From: Paenibacillus thalictri
GTDB taxonomy: Bacteria > Bacillota > Bacilli > Paenibacillales > NBRC-103111
Assembly (NCBI RefSeq): GCF_004307995.1
Contig: NZ_SIRE01000019.1
Location: 1 to 64,000, forward strand
Reading direction: 5' to 3'
Length of the DNA stretch: 64,000 bases
Both the position numbers and the translations under genes were made by a program. Position 1 is the stretch's first letter; each line of letters begins with the position of its first letter. The notes beneath the pieces are model-generated. The model saw only the letters and a program-made list of their open reading frames with translations. It had not been told where the DNA came from and made no database searches. Shown one piece after another: positions 49,819 through 58,045 of the stretch.

Positions 49819-51141
49819 TTATTTTTTGCTGATCACCTTCTCCGCCGACTGGAACAGCTCTTGAGCAGCGTTCTGGATCGCAGCTTGGTTAAATGCTATC
49901 TTCTGGCTTAGCGTCTTCATCACGGAATCGAATTCCTTAATGTTGGGCATTTCGCGGTCGACGATACGGGCGTTTTTCACGGCCAGATCAATGTAATCAT
50001 ACATCTTCTTATCGATTTCCGTGGCTTTGGCCTTCAGCGTTTCGCGCACCTTGGACGATCCCGGAACGCCGCGCTCACTGCCGAGAATCATCGTTGCTTC
50101 AGGATCGTTCACCATAAAGCTGATAAACATCGCGGCTTCCTTCGGATGTTTGGACCCAGCGTTGACGGACATAAACTGGCTCGGCTGCAGCCACAAACCT
50201 TGAGTAGAACCTCCGCTTGGCGGCAGAACAAGCTTGATTTCATCTTTCATGCTTTTCTGATAGGCGTTCAGCTGATTGGACCAGATCAGGTGCATCGCGG
50301 TTTTGCCCTCGACAAACGACGAGTTCTCCGGATTTTCCGTATAAGCCGCCGTCATCTCGCCTCCCGGAATACTTCCGGCTTTGCGGAAGCCGTCCCACAT
50401 CGAAAACCATTTCTCGAGATCTTCCTTGGCGAAGCCGACTTTTCCGTCTTTGTACAACGTTTTGTTGGTTTGGCGCGCGAAGTAGTTTAAATATAACGAT
50501 AATGCGGATTCGTCTACGGCGCCGAAGTACCCTTTGCCAAGCGCTTTCGACAAGTCTGCGGCGTACTTCCCGAAATCGTCCCACGTCCAATTGCCGGTCG
50601 GCGGCTGCAGCCCGGCCTTCTTAATCAATTCGGTGTTATAAGCAATGCCAAAAGCGTTGGAGCCCAAGCTGATGCCGTACAGCTTGCCGTCCAAATCGCC
50701 GGAGTCCACCGTTGCCTTGTCGAAATCGGCAACATCGATCTCCTTGCCAAGATAAGGACGCAGATCAAGGAGCGCGTTCCGCGCCACATAATCCGGGTAA
50801 TTGTTGCCAAGCTGGATCAGATCGGGCGCGTTGCCGCCGGAAATTTGCGTGTTCAGCTTATCCCAATAGCCGTCGCTGCCCAAATATTCCGCGTTGATCT
50901 TAATGTTCGGATATTTTTTCTCGAACAGGTCGATAACCTTTAATGTCGCATCATGGCGCACCTGCGAGCCCCACCACATGATGCGCATCTCCACCGGTTT
51001 ACCGCTATCGGCCGCTTGCCCTTCCCCGCTTTTCTTGCTGCTGTCCGCGGGCGCGCTGCCGCCACCCGGTGTGCATGCCGCCAGCAAGGCTGTCAGCGTA
51101 ACCATCGTTCCAAGTTTGAACCCGTTTTTTCTAACCGCCAT
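49819..51141 (-). CDS. extracellular sugar-binding lipoprotein of an ABC importer
   Basis: A 440-residue family-1 solute-binding protein. The signal peptide ends in the lipobox LTALLAAC (lipid-modified Cys near residue 23), followed by a Gly/Ser/Lys linker. The mature part has WWGSQVRHDATLKVIDLFEKKYPNIKINAEY, DLIQLGNNYPDYVARNALLDL and the hinge features of sugar binders. It is the first gene of the eight-gene sugar operon. Its upstream region holds a cre site and repeated LacI half-sites, so both catabolite control and specific repression are expected. Confidence 0.93.
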   Translation of the reverse strand: MAVRKNGFKLGTMVTLTALLAACTPGGGSAPADSSKKSGEGQAADSGKPVEMRIMWWGSQVRHDATLKVIDLFEKKYPNIKINAEYLGSDGYWDKLNTQISGGNAPDLIQLGNNYPDYVARNALLDLRPYLGKEIDVADFDKATVDSGDLDGKLYGISLGSNAFGIAYNTELIKKAGLQPPTGNWTWDDFGKYAADLSKALGKGYFGAVDESALSLYLNYFARQTNKTLYKDGKVGFAKEDLEKWFSMWDGFRKAGSIPGGEMTAAYTENPENSSFVEGKTAMHLIWSNQLNAYQKSMKDEIKLVLPPSGGSTQGLWLQPSQFMSVNAGSKHPKEAAMFISFMVNDPEATMILGSERGVPGSSKVRETLKAKATEIDKKMYDYIDLAVKNARIVDREMPNIKEFDSVMKTLSQKIAFNQAAIQNAAQELFQSAEKVISKK

Positions 51142-51195
51142 TCGTATACACTCCCTTTTTTATTTACTAAACAAGTTGATCTGCCGAGAATAATT

Positions 51196-51209
51196 TGAAA
51201 GCGTTATCA
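51196..51209. promoter_or_regulatory. cre site (CcpA binding)
   Basis: TGAAAGCGTTATCA fits the cre consensus (TGWAAGCGNTNWCA). It lies 55 bp upstream of the binding-protein start, in or near the promoter of the sugar operon. This predicts repression by CcpA when glucose is present. Confidence 0.7.
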
Positions 51210-51334
51210 TTTTATACCGACCACCCTCTCTTCACACATCAGCTCCCCAATAATCGGTATTTGTGACTTCACCGTGCTTCTAATTTCATAGTTGGTTGTC
51301 ATTTCCTGGCTCAACCAAATCATAGCATGAGGAA

Positions 51335-51490
51335 AACTAAACAGTCAACTAAATTTATCGAACAAATAAACTAAACTATTAAACAATCTACTAAATATCG
51401 CCTTAATCAATCATTTTATAATAGAAATCTATTAATCCTCTTTGATATTGTATAATTTTCTTGTCTGTTGTAAACTAAATTTGTTTAGTT
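51335..51490. promoter_or_regulatory. repeated AACTAAA half-sites and a palindromic LacI operator
   Basis: AACTAAA occurs at 51335-51341, 51347-51353 and 51369-51375, with TACTAAA at 51389-51395. AACTAAA-tttg-TTTAGTT at 51473-51490 is a perfect inverted repeat about 30 bp before the LacI start. The 378-bp divergent region therefore holds one full site and four half-sites in a row. Binding by the LacI protein encoded here is the simplest explanation. Confidence 0.6.
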
Positions 51491-51519
51491 AAAAATCAAA
51501 ACAAATAAAGGAGCGGATT

Positions 51520-52572
51520 ATGATTATGACCATGGAAGAAATCGCCCAGATGGCCGGCGTGTCCAAATCGTCCGTTTCTTTGGCGCTCAGCGGAAAACCT
51601 GGGATCAGTGAGGGAACCCGGCATAAAATCATGGACATTGTGAAGAAAAGCGGATATATGCCGCGAGGATTGGTCAAACCGGATAAACCAAACGGACTAA
51701 ACCATACAATTCGTTTTATCGCCTGTGTGAATTCGGGTATTGTTTTAGAACAATATGCAACCCAGCCGTTTTTTATGGAGCTGATACGCGATATTGAGGA
51801 GCAATGCCGAGCGCGGGGTTATTCGTTGTTTTTCTCCTCCGTTCCGACCGACAAGTTCGAGCAAGCCATGGACACTTTGGAAGCGGAGCATGAATCCGGG
51901 GGGATGATTCTGCTTGGCACAAACCTCACACGAGAGCAGATTCGTTACGTCGCGCAAAAACAGCCTAACCTGGTTGTGCTGGACACTTGTTTTGAAACGC
52001 TGAATGTGAACTTCATCGTCATGAACAACGTGATGGGCGCTTACCAGGCGGCCAAACAACTGCTTGCGGAGGGGCACCAACGCATCGGATACGTGCAATC
52101 GCATGCCCGGATGTACAATTTCGACTGCCGGAAAAAAGGATTTTTGCAAGCGTTGGAGGAAGCGGGTTTAACGGTCGAGGAAACACATTACATTACCGTC
52201 TCTCCTGTCGTTTTCGGCGCACAAGAGGAATTCAAGCGGAGTATTGCGGAGCTGAAAAGTCCGCTGCCGACGGCGCTGTTCTGCGAATGCGACTATATCG
52301 CCATCAGCGCAATCAAATCGCTCGCTGAGCTTGGCATTCGCGTGCCGGACGATATGTCCATCATCGGATTCGATAACATTCAAGAGTCGATGATTATTAC
52401 GCCCGAGCTCACCACCGTTCATGTGGAAAAAGCGACAATCGCCGAGCTGGCCGTTTCCCAGCTGCTCTCGATGATCGACGGTACCGGAGTGATCAAAACC
52501 AAATCGTTCATCGATACGCAGCTTGTGCTGCGAAATTCAAGCCGGGCGTTGGAGGTGGCAGCTGCCAGATAA
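51520..52572 (+). CDS. LacI-family transcriptional regulator, paralogue 2
   Basis: A 350-residue repressor with the helix-turn-helix MEEIAQMAGVSKSSVSLALSGKPGI. It is closely similar to the LacI protein at 40394 over its whole length. It is divergent from the sugar operon and so is its likely direct repressor, acting at the AACTAAA-type sites before it. The effector is expected to be the imported sugar or a metabolite. The ATG at 51520 has AAGGAG six bases upstream; two further in-frame ATGs follow within five codons. A hairpin follows its stop. Confidence 0.9.
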   Translation: MIMTMEEIAQMAGVSKSSVSLALSGKPGISEGTRHKIMDIVKKSGYMPRGLVKPDKPNGLNHTIRFIACVNSGIVLEQYATQPFFMELIRDIEEQCRARGYSLFFSSVPTDKFEQAMDTLEAEHESGGMILLGTNLTREQIRYVAQKQPNLVVLDTCFETLNVNFIVMNNVMGAYQAAKQLLAEGHQRIGYVQSHARMYNFDCRKKGFLQALEEAGLTVEETHYITVSPVVFGAQEEFKRSIAELKSPLPTALFCECDYIAISAIKSLAELGIRVPDDMSIIGFDNIQESMIITPELTTVHVEKATIAELAVSQLLSMIDGTGVIKTKSFIDTQLVLRNSSRALEVAAAR

Positions 52573-52579
52573 ATAACAT

Positions 52580-52622
52580 GAAGACAACCCTTAGCCCTTT
52601 ACCAGGGGATGGGGTCGTCTTC
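52580..52622. terminator. probable bidirectional terminator between LacI paralogue 2 and the second amidohydrolase
   Basis: GAAGACaACCC and GGGTcGTCTTC arms enclose an inner CCCTTTACCAGGGG stem. There is no strong T run on either side. Confidence 0.5.
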
Positions 52623-52628
52623 AGACGC

Positions 52629-53720
52629 TTACGCCAGCTTAAACAGTTTTTTCGCGTTGTCGCAGTAGATTTTCCTCTTCATCTCGGGAGAAAGCCGCTG
52701 CAATATTTTCGTCGGATCGTCAAAATCCCAATGCGGGTAATCGCTGGAGAACAACAACATATTTTCCGCATCGAACATCTCGAACATAGCAAGCAGATGC
52801 TTCGGATCGTCCGGCTCCTCAATCGGCTGCGTTGTCATAAAGCAATGGTCGCGTACGTATTCGCTGGGCATCCGTTTCAGCCAAGGTGCGGACACACGCA
52901 GCGCCTTGAAGTTTTTATCCATCCGCCACAGCAGCGGGGGAAGCCAGTTTACGCCGCCTTCGCAGAACACAACCTTGAGCTCCGGAAACTTCTCGAACAC
53001 ACCTTCGCATACAAAACTGACCAGGTGGGCCATGTACGTCTGCGGCAAACAGGTGTGCCACTGCAAATAATTGGTGACGTATCCGGCAGCCGTCGGCGGG
53101 TTAAAGATGCCGGCCCCTTCCGCTCCGGGGTGGATGACGAAAGGCAGCCCTTGCCGGGAGCAAGCCTCGTAGATCGGGTGATAGAACCGCTGCCCGTACG
53201 GTGCGCGTGCGCCGCCGATCACAACAACGCCAACGATGTCGGGATGAGGGCCGACCCGGTCGATTTCCCGAGCCGCCTGCTCGGGATCCTGCGTGCCGAT
53301 GCACAAGTACCCTTTAAACTTCGGGCTGACCGAAAGCCATTCCGCAATCATGTAATCGTTGTAGGCGCGGCATACCGCCGCCGCATAATCGGGATCGGCA
53401 AAACCGGATACCCCGATCACCGCATCCGAGCACAACAGCGCATACTCCATATGAAACGGCTCCACCAGATGTTCGACGACATACCCGGGATCGGAGCCAA
53501 CCGGCAGACCGCTTGGCGGATCGGCGTCTTTGCGTTTGTTGCCGATCGGCGAGGCATAAGGCAATCCGCCGCCGGGCATGCCGAACTTTTGCACAAATCC
53601 TTTCCAAGGTTCCTCCAAATACGGCACCAAATCTTTATTACTGCGAAATTGATTGTGCACGTCGCAATCGATGACACTAAACACCTCGCTAGAATGATTC
53701 ACATCTTTCTCCCCCTTCAT
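52629..53720 (-). CDS. amidohydrolase-family metal-dependent hydrolase/decarboxylase, copy 2
   Basis: A 363-residue TIM-barrel protein of the amidohydro_2 type, clearly related to the protein at 36910. Shared landmarks are VIDCDVHNQ at the start, YNDYMIAEWLS, the metal-binding His in LPFVIHPGAEGAG, the VFFEKFPELK-like helix, and the Asp in LLFSSDYPHWDFDDP. It is translated with the preceding Rieske gene (4-bp overlap) and is the last gene of the importer operon that starts at 61.1 kb. The substrate is probably what this importer brings in; the reaction (hydrolysis or decarboxylation) is open. Confidence 0.85.
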   Translation of the reverse strand: MKGEKDVNHSSEVFSVIDCDVHNQFRSNKDLVPYLEEPWKGFVQKFGMPGGGLPYASPIGNKRKDADPPSGLPVGSDPGYVVEHLVEPFHMEYALLCSDAVIGVSGFADPDYAAAVCRAYNDYMIAEWLSVSPKFKGYLCIGTQDPEQAAREIDRVGPHPDIVGVVVIGGARAPYGQRFYHPIYEACSRQGLPFVIHPGAEGAGIFNPPTAAGYVTNYLQWHTCLPQTYMAHLVSFVCEGVFEKFPELKVVFCEGGVNWLPPLLWRMDKNFKALRVSAPWLKRMPSEYVRDHCFMTTQPIEEPDDPKHLLAMFEMFDAENMLLFSSDYPHWDFDDPTKILQRLSPEMKRKIYCDNAKKLFKLA

Positions 53721-54076
53721 CCTTGACCGATAACAATGCCGATCTGCCCGTCTTCTACCTGCACCTTGTAGCTGCGTGTCCGGACTTTATCGCTAAACAG
53801 CGATTTGCCCGTTTTCAAATCAAACTCCCAGCCGTGCCAAGGGCAACGGACGATCTCCTGATCCCGGCCGTATATAAACTCGTATACCTGCGATTCCAGC
53901 GTGGTTCCGCCTACCGGCCCCCTGCACAGCGCCGCCCCTTGGTGGGGGCAGTAATTGTGAATGGCGTAAATTTCCCCTTTGACGTTATAGACCCCGATGG
54001 ATCTCCCCTCCACCTCAACGATTTTAAAAGTGCCTTCGGGCAGCTCATCAACTGCCGCTACATTGTGTACCGCCAA
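53717..54076 (-). CDS. Rieske (2Fe-2S) ferredoxin-like protein, copy 2
   Basis: A 119-residue soluble Rieske protein with ligands Cys43 and His45 in YCPHQGAALC and Cys78 and His81 in VRCPWHGWEFDL. It lacks the Ala/Gln-rich N-terminal linker of copy 1. Its gene comes before the amidohydrolase (4-bp overlap), the reverse of the order in the first pair. It lies 72 bp after the solute-binding-protein gene of the importer, so import and metabolism are linked. No oxygenase or reductase component is nearby. Confidence 0.88.
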   Translation of the reverse strand: MAVHNVAAVDELPEGTFKIVEVEGRSIGVYNVKGEIYAIHNYCPHQGAALCRGPVGGTTLESQVYEFIYGRDQEIVRCPWHGWEFDLKTGKSLFSDKVRTRSYKVQVEDGQIGIVIGQG

Positions 54077-54147
54077 TGTCGTTCTCCTCTCCTCCGTAAG
54101 GCAGCGTCATAAGCGCCATGAACGGCCGGGCTTGCGGCCCGACCCGG

Positions 54148-55644
54148 TTATTTTTTCTTCGTGTACCATTCGTTCATTGCATCAATCGCCGCTTTGCCGC
54201 CTTTGGCGTTAAATTCCTGCACAAACTTGTCGAACTCGCTCAAATTGCGTTTGTTCATAATAAATTTCAACGCGTTTTCCTCCATAAAATTGCGCAGCTC
54301 CGAGAACTTCGTATCGTACGCTTCAACGGACGGGGCAAATACTGTCTCTTCGCGGTTCCGCTTAAACGGCTCCAGCGGCTTGTAATAAGGCAGAAATCCT
54401 TTGGCCTCCAGCCGGGCAAAAAAGCTCGGATCGGAATCGCCCAGGAAATACAACGTGCGCCAAGGAATCGCGTTGCTTTGCTCCGGCGTTTGCACGGCTT
54501 TGCCGTTTTCGACCTTGTAATCTTCGCCTTCGATACCGTAAGTAAGCAGTTTATCCGCCTCCGCACCGTAAATATAGTTGATGTATTCGGCTGCGCCCTG
54601 CTTGTTTTTGGCCTGCTTTGGAATAACCCAATAGCTGCTTCCCGTCACGGCTTCCTCCATGAAGCCGGATTGGCCGTTTTTGCCGGTGACCGGCGCGATA
54701 TATTGAATCGTGCCGCCCGTATTTTTGTCCTTGATCGAGCGGTCGATCGTTTGCGCGTCAGGCCAGCTGGATACGCTGTAAACCGCCGTCCCGTTGATCA
54801 TCTTGTCTTTGACATCCTTGTTAATCGAAAATTCCTGATCGATCAGCCCTTCGTCGTACCATTTTTTCATCGTCTCGAGGAATTCCTTATATTCGGGCTG
54901 CACCCAGGAAAACTCCAGCTTGCCGTTTTTCACGACCGTAGTTGAGCCCACCCCAAAAGCGGCGGCAAAAGGTTCGAACGATTGGGCGAAGGAACCCGGA
55001 TTGGCGCCACGCGCCGTCAGAGGAGCGATATTTTTCTTTTCCTTGATCGTCTTCAGCGTCGTGTAAAACTCGTCCAACGTGGACGGATCTTTTAATCCCA
55101 GCGCCTTAATGATGTCCGACCGACCGAGAATGCCGTTCCCTACCTTCTGCGCGACACGGTGCGGCAGCCCGTAAATTTTGCCCCCGTACCGCGTGGAGTC
55201 GAGCACCTCGGCTGTGTTCATTGCCGATGAATTCGGAATGTACTGCTTGATCAAATCGTCAAGCGGCTCAAACGCGCCTTGCTGCGCCAGCTTGAAATAA
55301 TCGGACTTGCCGCTGATCCGCATCAGATCGGGAACGTCGCCGGAGGCCAAAATAATCGACACCTTCTGGGCCGGATTGTCTTTTGGCAGCGATTCGTATT
55401 TGACGTTAAAGCCGGATTTCTCGCGGATCACCTTAACCAGCTTGTTATCGTTCATGTTGTCCGTGCCCTTAAACTGCTCCATGGACGGATGGTAAACCAT
55501 CATCACCCGCAGATCTTTATTTTTGGATGCGCTGCCATTGCTGCCGGCCGACGAGCCCGTACTTGCGTTCGGACTGCAGCCTGCCGCCAGTCCCGCCAGC
55601 AGCACCGCAGAGCACCCCGTGACCACTGTTTTTCTAAACTTCAT
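54148..55644 (-). CDS. extracellular solute-binding lipoprotein (LipO/LplA type)
   Basis: A 498-residue family-1 binding protein of the large LplA/LipO subgroup common in Paenibacillus. The signal peptide ends in the lipobox LAGLAAGC, followed by a Ser/Gly/Asn-rich linker. The mature part has VKVIREKSGFNVKYESLP, KVSIILASGDVPDLMRISG, and ends FVQEFNAKGGKAAIDAMNEWYTKKK. Substrates of this group are usually oligosaccharides. It follows the two permease genes and precedes the second Rieske gene. Confidence 0.92.
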   Translation of the reverse strand: MKFRKTVVTGCSAVLLAGLAAGCSPNASTGSSAGSNGSASKNKDLRVMMVYHPSMEQFKGTDNMNDNKLVKVIREKSGFNVKYESLPKDNPAQKVSIILASGDVPDLMRISGKSDYFKLAQQGAFEPLDDLIKQYIPNSSAMNTAEVLDSTRYGGKIYGLPHRVAQKVGNGILGRSDIIKALGLKDPSTLDEFYTTLKTIKEKKNIAPLTARGANPGSFAQSFEPFAAAFGVGSTTVVKNGKLEFSWVQPEYKEFLETMKKWYDEGLIDQEFSINKDVKDKMINGTAVYSVSSWPDAQTIDRSIKDKNTGGTIQYIAPVTGKNGQSGFMEEAVTGSSYWVIPKQAKNKQGAAEYINYIYGAEADKLLTYGIEGEDYKVENGKAVQTPEQSNAIPWRTLYFLGDSDPSFFARLEAKGFLPYYKPLEPFKRNREETVFAPSVEAYDTKFSELRNFMEENALKFIMNKRNLSEFDKFVQEFNAKGGKAAIDAMNEWYTKKK

Positions 55645-55697
55645 ACAACACCCTCCTTAAAATTGTTTTATATTGAGGAGACGATAGCCGGCCGGAA

Positions 55698-56570
55698 TCA
55701 GCCTTTTACCGCCCCCAGCATGACCCCTTTGACGAAATATTTCTGAATGAACGGGTATACGCACAAAATGGGCACAACAACACACAGAATTGCGGCAGCG
55801 CGGATCGTTTCGGGTGTTACCTCGCGGAATACGTCGGTGATGACCGTATCGGACGTTCTTTCGTCCGTCACCAGCTGCAGCAAAAACATTTGCAGCGGAA
55901 TCCAGCGCCTCTCGGTAATGTACATCATCGCTTGAAAAAAGCTGTTCCAATATCCGACGGCATAAAACATCGAAATCGTCGCCATCGCCGGCTTCGACAA
56001 GGGCAAAAAGATGGACAGCAGAATCCGCCAATTCGATGCGCCGTCGATGCGCGCCGATTCCTCCAAAGCGTCGGGAATGCCCATAAAAAAGTTGCGGACA
56101 AGAATCAGATTAAACGGGGCCAGCGCTCCCGGCAGGATCAGCGACCATAACGAATTAAGCAAGCCGACCTGCTTGACGACCAAATAGGTCGGAATGAGCC
56201 CACCGCTGAAAAACATTGTAATGACAAACAACAACATCAGCCCTCTCCCGTAAGGAAGATGTCTTTTGGACAGCGGATAGGCGGCCAGCACAGTAAGCGC
56301 CATGCTAAGCGCGGTGCCCGCAATCGTAATCAGCACGGAATTGCTGAAGGAATAAAAAAACTGCTTGTTCGTCAACACATACTCATAAGACATGACGTTA
56401 AAGCCCTTCGGCCATAAAATAATGTCTTTGGCCAGCACATGAGCTTCGCTGCTCAACGATTTAGCGGCGATATGCACAAACGGCAATATCATCGACAGCG
56501 ACAGCAAGCTCAGAATGACGACATTAAACCCGGCAAATAGCGCTTCGCCCCTTGTCCGCACCATATTCAC
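55698..56570 (-). CDS. carbohydrate ABC transporter permease (YtcP/LplC type)
   Basis: A 290-residue inner-membrane protein with six predicted helices. It has IILWPKGFNVMSYEYVL, the EAA loop ALEESARIDGASNWRILLSIFLPLSKPA, and ends in QKYFVKGVMLGAVKG, the hallmark of the YtcP/LplC group. It begins with GTG, or with an ATG two codons later; both have AAAGGTG upstream. It forms a pair with the LplB-type permease encoded 15 bp upstream. Confidence 0.93.
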   Translation of the reverse strand: MNMVRTRGEALFAGFNVVILSLLSLSMILPFVHIAAKSLSSEAHVLAKDIILWPKGFNVMSYEYVLTNKQFFYSFSNSVLITIAGTALSMALTVLAAYPLSKRHLPYGRGLMLLFVITMFFSGGLIPTYLVVKQVGLLNSLWSLILPGALAPFNLILVRNFFMGIPDALEESARIDGASNWRILLSIFLPLSKPAMATISMFYAVGYWNSFFQAMMYITERRWIPLQMFLLQLVTDERTSDTVITDVFREVTPETIRAAAILCVVVPILCVYPFIQKYFVKGVMLGAVKG

Positions 56571-56584
56571 TCACACCTTTCCGG

Positions 56585-57538
56585 TTAAAATATCCCGTCT
56601 TCGCCCATTTTGCGGGCTAGGAAATTCGCCGCTACAAGCAGCACGCAACCGATGACCGATTTGAACAAGCCGGCCGCCGTCGTCAGCCCGAACTGCATCG
56701 TGCCAAGCCCGACGCGAAATACGTAGGTGTCGATAATGTCGGCCACCTCGTAGACGGTCGGATTATACATCGCCAGTACCTGCTCGAAACCCGCTTCCAG
56801 CACGTTGCCGAGGCGCAGCAGCAGCAGCACGATAATCGTCGAACGAATGCCGGGCAAGGCGATATGCCATATTTGCTTCAGCCGCCCCGCTCCGTCCACA
56901 GTGGCGGACTGAAACAGCTCTTCGTTGATGCCAAGCAGCGCAGCCAAATAAATGATCGCCCCCCAGCCCGCTTCTTTCCAGATGTCGGAGAACACCAGAA
57001 TCCAGCGGAACAACTTTTCATCGGACATAAAAAACACCGGTTCGAAGCCAAACAACTGAATCAGCTTGTTCACAATGCCGCTGTTAGGCGACAACAAATC
57101 GACGGCAAGTCCGCCGATGACAACCCAAGAAATGAAATGCGGCAAATAGGTGATCGTCTGAACCGAACGTTTGAACACGGCAATTCTCAGCTCGTTCAGC
57201 AGCAACGCCAGCACGATCGGTGCCGGAAAGCCGAGACACAACTTCATCAGGCTGATCATCAGTGTATTTCTCACAACCTTGGGGAATTCATCGAATGCAA
57301 ACAGCTCGCGGAAATGCTGAAGGCCGACCCATGGGCTTTTCATCACGCCTTGGATGATATTGTAATCTTTAAAAGCAATCACAACGCCGTACATCGGCGT
57401 ATACTTAAACACCAGCAGAAACACAAGCGCCGGAACAAGCATGATATACAAGTCCCAATATTTCAGCAGGGGGCGATGCTTTTGGGGAGCTGACAAGGTC
57501 GCCGGGGCCGGCGTCGTCTTGGCGGTAACGGATTTCAT
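56585..57538 (-). CDS. carbohydrate ABC transporter permease (LplB type)
   Basis: A 317-residue inner-membrane protein with six predicted helices. It begins RPLLKYWDLYIMLVPALVFLLVFKYTPMYGVVIAFKDYN, a typical LplB opening, and has the EAA-like loop NEELFQSATVDGAGRLKQIWHIALPGI. The ATG at 57538 follows GGAGG; the frame is open 12 codons further. It is the first importer gene after the two-component genes and is presumably induced by them. Confidence 0.93.
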   Translation of the reverse strand: MKSVTAKTTPAPATLSAPQKHRPLLKYWDLYIMLVPALVFLLVFKYTPMYGVVIAFKDYNIIQGVMKSPWVGLQHFRELFAFDEFPKVVRNTLMISLMKLCLGFPAPIVLALLLNELRIAVFKRSVQTITYLPHFISWVVIGGLAVDLLSPNSGIVNKLIQLFGFEPVFFMSDEKLFRWILVFSDIWKEAGWGAIIYLAALLGINEELFQSATVDGAGRLKQIWHIALPGIRSTIIVLLLLRLGNVLEAGFEQVLAMYNPTVYEVADIIDTYVFRVGLGTMQFGLTTAAGLFKSVIGCVLLVAANFLARKMGEDGIF

Positions 57539-57736
57539 GATAAGGGGCACCTCCTCCGGTCGGATTGATCGCAAGTGGATCTACTCTTACTATAGCGGCT
57601 CATGGTACTTTGTGAGTAGATCAATTGTTTGCGGTTTTTCGCAACTTTTTTGTTATGTTGCCGCCTTCAACGCCAAATGGCTGCACCTAACCCAAACGGC
57701 AATAACGCCGAAGCGGAGGCTCCGGCGTTGCTGCGG

Positions 57737-58027
57737 TTACGTTTTTAATACGTCGCTGGGTTTAATGCCCCAATATTTTTGAAACAGTTTGGAGAAATAG
57801 TTGACGTGCTTGTAACCGACCTGCTCCGCTACGTCGTATACTTTGCTGCCCTTGGCAAGCAGAGCTTTTGCTCGTTCCATGCGCAAGCGAAGCACAAAGT
57901 CGGAGAACGACACGCCGGTAGTTTCTTTAAAGGTGCGGCTTAAATAAGAGTAGCTGAGGTACATCTTCTCGGCGACGAGATATAAGCTCAGCTCATCATC
58001 ATGCAGATGCTCATGAATAAACTTCAC
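57737..58027 (-). pseudogene. C-terminal AraC-type DNA-binding part of a broken response regulator
   Basis: A 96-residue frame consisting of the two helix-turn-helix motifs of an AraC-type domain (LSLYLVAEKMYLSYSYLSRTFKETTGVSFSDFV and KVYDVAEQVGYKHVNYFSKLFQKYWGIKPSD). It is in the same reading frame as the 430-residue protein upstream and is separated from it by a single TAA codon at 58046-58048; the codons in between still read as family-like sequence (IAISEIVKFIHEHL). It is therefore the natural C-terminus of that regulator. If it is translated on its own, the start would be the GTG at 58027. Confidence 0.75.
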
Positions 58028-58045
58028 GATTTCGCTGATCGCAAT

